6,016 bases of DNA from contig WQYJ01000131.1 of the NCBI GenBank assembly GCA_009781325.1, forward strand, positions 1 through 6,016, read 5' to 3'. The stretch's first letter is position 1. Every line of letters starts with the position of its first letter. Under the pieces are notes generated by a model, which did no database searches, was not told the DNA's origin, and saw only the letters and a program-made list of their open reading frames with translations. The stretch comes from Propionibacteriaceae bacterium (GTDB taxonomy: Bacteria > Actinomycetota > Actinomycetes > Propionibacteriales > Propionibacteriaceae). Positions 1-5,907 of the stretch are shown in pieces. Position numbers and translations under genes: made by a program.

Positions 1-2690
1 CACCTCCCCGCGAACCACAACCTCCCAGATTCCATGAGACACCACCCCGCGAACCACAACCTCCCAGATTCCCTGCGGCCCCTGCCCGAGAACCACTACC
101 TCCCAGATTCCATGAGACACCGCCCCGCGAGCCACTCCCTCCCAGATTTCCAGCGGCCCCTGCCCACACACCACCAGGGATGGCACAGCCACCACCACGT
201 CCTCCCGTAGAACCTCCTCCGGCTCACTCCTGGCAGGCACCAGCGAGCAGAGTTGCTCCCGAACCAGCCCCGCGACGCTCATGGGAACCTACGCTCCCCA
301 CAGTTCCTCCATTTGCGAGCCGTCCCAGACCTGCGGAAAACGCACCCAGCACTCCTTCGACGCTTCCGGTCACACCGGCTTACCCTGCGGTGGGCATGAC
401 CCGTCCAACACCAGCCCCCCCGCCGCCGGTTTCCGAACCGCCCCGGGCTCCCTATGACCACCCCGACACCCTCAGTTCGTCGCCGTGGGCCACCCAGCAG
501 CCGCAGTGGGCTCCTGCCCGGCCCCCGCAGATACCAGGACAACCCACTCCATCTGCCCCGCTGACCTATTCACCAGTGCGAACCACCTGGGCTGCCCCAT
601 CGGGGCCGCCAGCAGGCAAAAAACGCAAGAAGCCAATCCTTATCGGTTCGCTCATCGTCGTACTTGTGATCGCACTAACCATCACCGGATTGACCTTCAT
701 TCCTCGCCTCGGCTGGGAACCCTCCGACTATGGGTACGACATCGTCGCACGAAAAACTGTCCCCGCAGAGGAATCCTGGACAATCTCCCTGCCGCTGCCC
801 ACATCATCCTTTGCCCCCGCTGACTTCAATCAATGGGCAGGAATCGTTGACATCTACTTCGATGAGGAACTGAAGTTCCCCGTACCCTATGTGAAGACTT
901 CCGGATCAATGACCATCACCGGAGCAAAGGGAGTCTTCACCCCGGCAGAGATCATCGTTGAGGAATCCACGAGCTTGATTAGTCGTCTCACGGAACCACA
1001 TTTCGGCAACAAGAATCAGTGGCCCACAGGTACCTATTACATCGCTGAGCGCCAAGGACTCTTCGGCTCTGACCTCGAACGTCCGCGTGTTCGCATCTAC
1101 ACCGTGGAAGGGACATCCTCGAATCTGGTTTCTCCGGCGTTCACCATGGAAGCCTCCCAGTACGGCACCCCGCTGTTTACCTGGACGCCTGTTGCCCATG
1201 CATCGGCGTACTACATCCTCAAGATGTACCCATCCGATCTTGGAGGAGAACCCACAGTCGAAGTTGTGGGAATCGCCGATGAGAAGGCAGATTCATGGCT
1301 GGCAAGCTCGACGGACGCCGACTTCCAGAACGCTTTTCAGAATGCGCGCGAGGTGACGAGCTACAACAGTACTTTTAGAGCTTCGACTCAAAACGGTGAG
1401 TTGTGTACGGCGCAAGATGCGGATTATCAGGGCATGGAACCCCCCGACTGGGATGATTCGGAACTGGTTTATCCCAGTTACGCTGTTGTCGCTGTTGATG
1501 CCTATGGGCGCACCTCCTTCCCTGTCCTGACCGATGGCCGCCAATTGACCATCGATACTCCCCTCGCCGTAGCTCTGAACACCTACGAAGAGATGGCGGC
1601 ACAAGGAGATCCTGACTTGTTCTTGCCGGAGACTTTCCCAGTCACCATGGGCGACTGCCGTACTGTCTTCCATCCCGTCCAAGGCCAATCTCTTGTGTCG
1701 TCGACAGACAAAAGCTGGGTTACCCTGACCTACTCCATATCCGGGACTCTGCTGTCGCAAGTGGTCTACACAGGCTATGCGAAGTCGTATCCCACGATCA
1801 TGGACATGGGTAAGAAACTGAACCTGAGAGCGGTCTATCAATTGGGATCCCTCGAAGATTTCACACCGATGAAAGGCTCCACTCTCAACAATTTCATCGA
1901 GGACAAGACAATCATCTCGACGACCCCAAGTTCTCCGTACACCTGGACCGGGTCGACCGAAATGGTTACTTACATTGCTGCCCACTTATTTGCCGGAACC
2001 GAAGCAATCGACATGAGTGAGTACGTCGCTGATCCGACGGCTCCGAGGATCTACGACGCCACCAACGAAGCGTACTTCCAGAACCCTTACATCATCGACT
2101 TCTCGCCTCACATCGGGATCAAAGACAATGTCTTGTATGTGTCCTACGAGACAACCCCAGAGGAGAAGCTCGAGGCTGGAGAACTATTAACAAGCAAAGT
2201 TGACCAGGTTCTTGCCTCCATTATCAGTCCGGGGATGAGTGACCGCGACAAAGCCCGGGCTATCAACAAGTACTTGTCGACAAAAGCCGTCTACGATAAC
2301 GCAGCTTTGAAATTCGGAACGAAAGAACACACCCGCGAAGAGTTCAAGCAGTCCTTCCCGCATTCATGGAATGCGATTGGCGTCTTGATCGATGGAACCG
2401 GGGTTTGTGCTTCCTATGCGGCTGCGTTTAAGTTGATGGCAGAGTCCGCGGGGCTTGAATCCATGGTCGTCAACGGCATTGCTGATGATTCTGGATTTGG
2501 GCACGCTTGGGTCAAGGTTAAGATCGACGGCAAGTGGCGCATTGTTGACCCGACATGGAATTCCAATCTGTATGAGGCAACCGGCGGTAATTATGAATAC
2601 TTCTTCGCCTTGACCGATAAGCAGGCGGATCGCCAGCAGGTCAATTCCTTCGTGATTGATTCACTTATCCCCAGTTTTGACGCCATCTGA
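1..2690 (+). CDS. Membrane-anchored proline-rich transglutaminase-like protein, 5' end outside window
   Basis: The frame is open from the left edge (first full codon at nt 3), so 895 residues are visible and the true start lies upstream. The ATG at 180 is internal, in mid proline-rich sequence, with no properly spaced ribosome binding site. Counting from nt 3, residues 1-205 are about one third proline, starting with four 13-residue repeats. A basic GKKRKK patch precedes one membrane helix (about 211-233), which predicts N-in topology with an exported C-terminus. The exported part contains a segment like fibronectin type III or Ig (FTWTPVAHASAYYIL, about 392-406) and a possible Cys468-Cys552 disulfide. 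It ends in a transglutaminase-like core: the lead-in MSDRDKARAINKYL, then Cys802 (GVCASYA), His834 (GHAW) and Asp849 (DPTW). Such enzymes are thiol acyl-transferases or proteases; the substrate is unknown. The fold call is firm, but crosslinking activity is not shown. Confidence 0.9.
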   Translation, partial: PPREPQPPRFHETPPREPQPPRFPAAPAREPLPPRFHETPPREPLPPRFPAAPAHTPPGMAQPPPRPPVEPPPAHSWQAPASRVAPEPAPRRSWEPTLPTVPPFASRPRPAENAPSTPSTLPVTPAYPAVGMTRPTPAPPPPVSEPPRAPYDHPDTLSSSPWATQQPQWAPARPPQIPGQPTPSAPLTYSPVRTTWAAPSGPPAGKKRKKPILIGSLIVVLVIALTITGLTFIPRLGWEPSDYGYDIVARKTVPAEESWTISLPLPTSSFAPADFNQWAGIVDIYFDEELKFPVPYVKTSGSMTITGAKGVFTPAEIIVEESTSLISRLTEPHFGNKNQWPTGTYYIAERQGLFGSDLERPRVRIYTVEGTSSNLVSPAFTMEASQYGTPLFTWTPVAHASAYYILKMYPSDLGGEPTVEVVGIADEKADSWLASSTDADFQNAFQNAREVTSYNSTFRASTQNGELCTAQDADYQGMEPPDWDDSELVYPSYAVVAVDAYGRTSFPVLTDGRQLTIDTPLAVALNTYEEMAAQGDPDLFLPETFPVTMGDCRTVFHPVQGQSLVSSTDKSWVTLTYSISGTLLSQVVYTGYAKSYPTIMDMGKKLNLRAVYQLGSLEDFTPMKGSTLNNFIEDKTIISTTPSSPYTWTGSTEMVTYIAAHLFAGTEAIDMSEYVADPTAPRIYDATNEAYFQNPYIIDFSPHIGIKDNVLYVSYETTPEEKLEAGELLTSKVDQVLASIISPGMSDRDKARAINKYLSTKAVYDNAALKFGTKEHTREEFKQSFPHSWNAIGVLIDGTGVCASYAAAFKLMAESAGLESMVVNGIADDSGFGHAWVKVKIDGKWRIVDPTWNSNLYEATGGNYEYFFALTDKQADRQQVNSFVIDSLIPSFDAI
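9..164 (+). repeat. Four in-frame 39-nt tandem repeats encoding a 13-residue Pro/Arg unit
   Basis: Units lie at 9-47, 48-86, 87-125 and 126-164. They read REPQPPRFHETPP, REPQPPRFPAAPA, REPLPPRFHETPP and REPLPPRFPAAPA. Units 1 and 3 share one ending and units 2 and 4 another, so there is a 78-nt higher-order period (9-86 against 87-164). Between the two 78-nt copies most differences are synonymous third-position changes; the only amino-acid change is Gln to Leu, at both equivalent sites. The two codons before nt 9 encode PP, as at the end of unit 1, so the array probably continues upstream of the window. Confidence 0.92.
633..701 (+). other. Single transmembrane segment of the transglutaminase-like protein
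   Basis: This stretch encodes PILIGSLIVVLVIALTITG and a few further residues, an uninterrupted hydrophobic run directly after the basic patch GKKRKK. By the positive-inside rule the proline-rich N-terminus stays in the cytoplasm and the roughly 660 residues after it are outside. Confidence 0.88.
2217..2612 (+). other. Transglutaminase-like catalytic domain with complete triad
   Basis: The catalytic Cys codon is at 2406-2408, His at 2502-2504 and Asp at 2547-2549. The spacings of 32 and 15 residues fit the transglutaminase-core superfamily. The helix before the nucleophile (DKARAINKYL) and the aromatic tail after the Asp (NYEYFFALTD) also match that family. Nothing suggests an inactive domain. 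Confidence 0.88.
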
Positions 2691-2792
2691 TTCGCACATA
2701 TGGCTTTCTTAGTTATTTGTGGGAACTCTAGGTCATAATTGAATCTGGGGGAACCCGCACAGCAGCGACATAATCCACAAGGAGGGATGACG
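2691..2792 (+). promoter_or_regulatory. Intergenic region with a strong RBS and a possible weak promoter
   Basis: A strong Shine-Dalgarno sequence, AAGGAGGG, lies at 2779-2786 and leaves 6 nt before the ATG at 2793; this fixes the start of the first DUF2510 gene. A CATAAT hexamer at 2734-2739 resembles a -10 element, but I see no good -35 at the expected distance, so a promoter here is only a possibility. No convincing terminator hairpin follows the upstream stop codon. Read-through from the transglutaminase-like gene is therefore possible. Confidence 0.4.
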
Positions 2793-3776
2793 ATGGCTCA
2801 GCAAGGATGGTACCCGGATCCAGGCGGACAGCCTGGGATGTTCCGCTACTGGGACGGCCAGGAGTGGTCCTCAGCCTTGTCTCCAACTGCTCTTCCGGGG
2901 CCGCCTCCGCAAGTCGGCTCGTCGTCGAGTCCATGGGGGGCTTCACCGTCTTCCAGCGGATATGACCCGACCAAGCCAATCACACCTGGTCAGTCTGCGT
3001 CAGCGACAGGTCCGGACAGTGCGTACGGCAATTATCACACCATTGCTGAGGCAAGACCGAAGAAGCCTGTTGCCTTGTGGATTTTCTCCGTTGTCGGAGT
3101 GGTGGTGCTTGCCCTGGTTGTGTATTTTGCTGCCACGACGATCACCGGCGGGGGTGGGATTTTCACTCCGCCGGAATACACCGGGGGACCGCCACAGACG
3201 CGGGTCTGCCCCAAGGAGGAGCCGGAAAACGTTCGCGCTGACCATCCTGAAGGTGACGGTTGGGTCTACGGCGGTGCCTTGGCATATAAGACGCTCTCAT
3301 CACCGTGGTCTGGTCTGGGCACCTACGACACCAGGGTCCCCTTTGGTCGTGACGTCGCTGACCAGACTGTGACGATCCACAACAATCCGAATCCCTTTGG
3401 TAGTTGGGGGTCGTGGGTTGCTTCTGTGCTCGTTGGTGAACTCTATGCTGGAGATGGCTTTTATGACCCAGAAGAGGGCTCACAGATTGTGAATAAGTGC
3501 ATCTTTGGGGCTTTCTACGGCGATGAATCTGCGGTGAAATCCGAGACTTTGCGTTCTGAGCCGTACTCCGTCAGCGGGTACGACGGCTGGATCACCGAGA
3601 CGATGCTGTCCTTTAAGCTGAAGAATCTGCCGACAACTTCGGAGTTAGCCATTGTGATCATTGTGAGGACTTCTGATCTGTCATCATCGATCTACTACGC
3701 TTCCTTGCCCACCGATGCCATGGAGCTCAAACCTGACATCGATGCCTCCATTGCCAGCCTGAAAGTGGTTATCTAG
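2793..3776 (+). CDS. DUF2510 membrane-anchored exported protein, paralog 1
   Basis: The protein has 327 residues. DUF2510 occupies about residues 5-27, with GWYPDPGG, FRYWDG and the closing Trp25. A Pro/Ser linker follows, containing GYDPTKPITPG. One membrane helix covers about 93-117, after PKKP. The exported domain, about 137-327, holds HPEGDGWVYGGALAY, FGRD, GELYAGDGFYDPEEG, KCIFGAFYG, DGWITETMLSF and RTSDL. Cys139 and Cys236 are conserved in both paralogs and are the only cysteines, so a disulfide is likely. The start is ATG 2793, by RBS spacing and match to the paralogs; an in-frame ATG at 2787 (MTM) and a TTG at 2739 are less likely. The glycine-rich stretch TGGGG after the helix is specific to this copy. 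I do not recognise the exported domain; the alternating strands and final helix-strand faintly suggest a PsbP/Mog1-like fold, which is a guess. Function unknown. Confidence 0.9.
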   Translation: MAQQGWYPDPGGQPGMFRYWDGQEWSSALSPTALPGPPPQVGSSSSPWGASPSSSGYDPTKPITPGQSASATGPDSAYGNYHTIAEARPKKPVALWIFSVVGVVVLALVVYFAATTITGGGGIFTPPEYTGGPPQTRVCPKEEPENVRADHPEGDGWVYGGALAYKTLSSPWSGLGTYDTRVPFGRDVADQTVTIHNNPNPFGSWGSWVASVLVGELYAGDGFYDPEEGSQIVNKCIFGAFYGDESAVKSETLRSEPYSVSGYDGWITETMLSFKLKNLPTTSELAIVIIVRTSDLSSSIYYASLPTDAMELKPDIDASIASLKVVI

Positions 3777-3800
3777 CCACAGATCGATGGAGGTTCACGG

Positions 3801-4766
3801 ATGGCGCAGCAAGGGTGGTACCCCGATCCGGGCGGACAGCCGGGGATGTTCCGCTATTGGGATGGTCAGCAGTGGTCACAGGCTCTGTCACCAACTCCGC
3901 TTCCTGGGCCTCCTGCCCCCGAGGGCTTTATCTCCTTGAGTCCTGCGTCGTCTTCAGGGTACGATCCCAGGCAACCCATCACTCCCGGTCACTCCCATAC
4001 GCAGGTAGGTACGCCCGGCGAGTTCGATCCGGTTCCATCGATCACCGCGGTGAAACCGAAGAAGCCTGTTGCTCCCTGGGTTGTTTCTCTCGTGGGAGCA
4101 CTCGTTGTTGCTGTAGCGGCCTATCTCATTGTCACGGTGGTCACTGGTGAAACCCCCATCCAATTGCCAACTTATAGCACTGAGGACAAACCAAAGACGC
4201 GGGTTTGTCCGGAGCCGACCTTCGACCAGCACAACGCTGACCATCCAGTTGGTGATGGGTGGGTCTATGGTGGTGCCCTGGCATATCCGATGCTTTCTGC
4301 ACCATGGTCTGACCCCTATCCTGAAACCATGATTCCCTTTGGGCGTGATGCACTTCAACAAATTGTGGTCATCCATGAGGATTCAAACCCTTTCGGATAC
4401 TCGTACTGGTACGCGGGAGTCTTTATCGGGGAGCTCTACGCTGGGGATGGTTTCTATGATCCAGAAGAAGGGTCAGCAATTGTCAACAAGTGCATCTTCG
4501 GCACCTTCTATGGCGGCGCAGCGGTGACCCCGGAAACCCTGCGCTCCGAGCCGTACTCTCTGGATGGCCATGACGGATGGATTACTGAAACGATGCTGTC
4601 TTTCAACATCAAGAATCTGCCGACCACCTCAGAGTTAGTAACCGTCATCATCATCAGGACATCAGATCTCACGTCATCGATCTTCTTTTCCTCGCTTCCC
4701 ACCGATGCGATGTATCTCAAAGCTGACATTGATTCCACGATCGCGCACTTGCGAGTGGTGATTTAG
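3801..4766 (+). CDS. DUF2510 membrane-anchored exported protein, paralog 2
   Basis: The protein has 321 residues. GGAGG at 3789-3793, 7 nt before ATG 3801, supports the start, and the 24-bp gap after paralog 1 indicates co-transcription. DUF2510 lies at about 5-27 and a linker with GYDPRQPITPGHS follows. The basic KPKKP precedes a membrane helix at about 90-115. A short acidic/polar stalk (STEDKPK) leads to the exported domain at about 134-321. The same motif order is present: HPVGDGWVYGGALAY, PFGRD, GELYAGDGFYDPEEG, KCIFGTFYG, DGWITETMLSF, IIRTSDL. Cys136 and Cys231 are the only cysteines. The variable segment before GELYAG reads GYSYWYAGVF here. The first ~118 nt are nearly identical to paralog 3, while the rest has diverged. 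Product family and export are well supported; the biochemical role is unknown. Confidence 0.92.
   Translation: MAQQGWYPDPGGQPGMFRYWDGQQWSQALSPTPLPGPPAPEGFISLSPASSSGYDPRQPITPGHSHTQVGTPGEFDPVPSITAVKPKKPVAPWVVSLVGALVVAVAAYLIVTVVTGETPIQLPTYSTEDKPKTRVCPEPTFDQHNADHPVGDGWVYGGALAYPMLSAPWSDPYPETMIPFGRDALQQIVVIHEDSNPFGYSYWYAGVFIGELYAGDGFYDPEEGSAIVNKCIFGTFYGGAAVTPETLRSEPYSLDGHDGWITETMLSFNIKNLPTTSELVTVIIIRTSDLTSSIFFSSLPTDAMYLKADIDSTIAHLRVVI
3810..3892 (+). repeat. 83-nt exact repeat, copy A (shared DUF2510 segment)
   Basis: This tract is identical base for base to 4820-4902 in paralog 3, including every third codon position. The equivalent stretch of paralog 1 (2802-2884) differs at 15 of 83 positions. 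This suggests recent gene conversion or recent partial duplication between paralogs 2 and 3. Confidence 0.9.
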
Positions 4767-4810
4767 TACAGTTAGAACCCATCAGCCCAGATCTAAAAAG
4801 GAGACCCTGA
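4767..4810 (+). promoter_or_regulatory. Short intergenic spacer with RBS
   Basis: AAAGGAG at 4797-4803, 7 nt before ATG 4811, is a strong Shine-Dalgarno sequence that fixes the start of paralog 3. I see no promoter or hairpin in this 44-bp spacer, so translation from the shared upstream transcript is the simplest reading. Confidence 0.7.
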
Positions 4811-5818
4811 ATGGCTCAACAAGGGTGGTACCCCGATCCGGGCGGACAGCCGGGGATGTTCCGCTATTGGGATGGTCAGCAGTGGTCACAGGCTCTGTCA
4901 CCGACTCCGCTTCCCGGCCCTCCTCCGACGGTGTGGTCACCGCAAAGCCCTGGCGGACTATCGTCGGGCAGCGGAATAGACCCCACTCAACCCATCACAC
5001 CTGGGCATTCTTTTTCTGGCGCGGGTACGTCCAACGCCTTCGATGGAATTCCAACTATGACGGACTATAAAGCCAAGACCTCAGTTGCTCCATGGATCAT
5101 TTCCATCGTGGGTGTTTTGGTGCTGGCACTGGTGGTTTTCTTTGTCGTCAGGATGGTCACCGGAGAGGAAGTTGTTATCCTTCCGCCAAACGGCGAGACC
5201 AATTCACCGACGCCGAATAAGGGAACCACTTCACCGCCGCCTACACGGGTTTGCCCGAAGGAATCGATGGAAGACATCCAATTTGAGCATCCTGTCGGTG
5301 ATGGATGGGTCTACGGAGGCGCCTTGGCGTACCGGCAATTACCTTCTCCCTGGGACGAGGTTGTAACTGACAACCGAATCCCCTTTGGGCGTGATGTATC
5401 TGGTCAAGAAGCGGTTGTCCACATGAACCCAAACCCCGTGGGCTGGTGGCCGTGGTGGGTAGCTGGGGTGTGGATAGGAGAACTCTATGCTGGAGATGGC
5501 TTCTATGATCCGCAAGAGGGTTCCGAGATTGTCAACAGGTGCATCTTCGGCTCTTTCTACGGAAATGAGTCACCCATCACCTCAGAAACCTTACGCTCCG
5601 AAGCGTACACTCTCGACGGACGAGACGGCTGGATCACCGAAACAATGCTGTCTTTCGATATCAAGGGTCTTGAGACGACCTCAGAGTTGTCTATCGTCAT
5701 CATCGTGAGGACCTCAGACCTCACATCCTCGATCTACTTTGCTTCGTGGCCCACCGATGCACCAACTCTTCGGGGCGACATTGACGCCACAATCGCTAGC
5801 CTACGAGTGGTCAAGTAA
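4811..5818 (+). CDS. DUF2510 membrane-anchored exported protein, paralog 3
   Basis: The protein has 335 residues and is the longest of the three. DUF2510 lies at about 5-27; a linker carries IDPTQPITPGHS; the membrane helix is at about 93-116. The basic patch before the helix is weaker here (KAKTS instead of PKKPV). An S/T/P/N-rich insert (about 126-144, with NSPTPNKGTTSPPP) lengthens the exported stalk. The exported domain, about 145-335, keeps HPVGDGWVYGGALAY, PFGRD, GELYAGDGFYDPQEG, RCIFGSFYG, DGWITETMLSF and RTSDL, with the only cysteines at 148 and 244. The segment before GELYAG is unusually tryptophan-rich (GWWPWWVAGVW). This is the last gene of the apparent operon; no clear terminator follows. 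Function unknown; the constant motifs show that the exported domain is what selection preserves. Confidence 0.92.
   Translation: MAQQGWYPDPGGQPGMFRYWDGQQWSQALSPTPLPGPPPTVWSPQSPGGLSSGSGIDPTQPITPGHSFSGAGTSNAFDGIPTMTDYKAKTSVAPWIISIVGVLVLALVVFFVVRMVTGEEVVILPPNGETNSPTPNKGTTSPPPTRVCPKESMEDIQFEHPVGDGWVYGGALAYRQLPSPWDEVVTDNRIPFGRDVSGQEAVVHMNPNPVGWWPWWVAGVWIGELYAGDGFYDPQEGSEIVNRCIFGSFYGNESPITSETLRSEAYTLDGRDGWITETMLSFDIKGLETTSELSIVIIVRTSDLTSSIYFASWPTDAPTLRGDIDATIASLRVVK
4820..4902 (+). repeat. 83-nt exact repeat, copy B (shared DUF2510 segment)
   Basis: This is the partner of the tract at 3810-3892, with no mismatch across 83 nt. Flanking positions differ on both sides: two substitutions in the first nine bases of the gene, and scattered ones after 4902. 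Identity is therefore local, not spread along the gene. Confidence 0.9.
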
Positions 5819-5880
5819 TCACTCGTTTGTTTCTTTCAATACCAAAGGGATGCAGACTACGCAATGAGGCGATCTTAATC

Positions 5881-5907
5881 TGTAAAGAGGTTTCGGGGTG
5901 CCTCAAC
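5881..5907 (-). mobile_element. Possible IS3-family terminal inverted repeat (right end)
   Basis: On the + strand this reads TGTAAAGAGGTTTCGGGGT and continues to about 5907. A TGT start followed by TTTCGGGGT resembles ends of IS150-like IS3 elements as I remember them. It lies on the downstream side of the minus-strand OrfA remnant, where a right end would be expected, but orfB is absent between them. The second inverted repeat is not in the window, so this is tentative. Confidence 0.3.

Noticed and set aside
9..164. Regularly spaced short repeats that at first sight recall a CRISPR array
   Set aside because: The period is 39 nt with no unique spacers, the units are contiguous and in frame, and they encode a proline-rich peptide in an open gene.
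180..182. ATG as start of the transglutaminase-like gene
   Set aside because: The frame is open to the left edge with matching composition, and there is no properly spaced ribosome binding site.
485..823. 112-codon open frame on the + strand in another phase
   Set aside because: It overlaps the proline-rich and membrane region of the real gene, shows no domain, and reads like out-of-frame proline-rich DNA.
1293..1985. 230-codon open frame on the minus strand
   Set aside because: It lies wholly inside the well-supported transglutaminase-like gene, has no recognisable domain, and is a typical antisense shadow of GC-biased codon use.
2717..2780. TTGTGG/CCACAA inverted pair that could mask the ribosome binding site
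   Set aside because: It has only six pairs with a loop of over 50 nt; it is too weak to propose as a regulatory hairpin.
2739..2792. TTG start giving 18 extra residues on the first DUF2510 protein
   Set aside because: The strong AAGGAGGG lies between this TTG and ATG 2793, and both paralogs begin at the position equivalent to 2793.
5819..5880. Search for a terminator after the last paralog
   Set aside because: I found no GC-rich hairpin followed by a T run; the nearest inverted repeat (5865/5914) has a 41-nt loop and no T tract.
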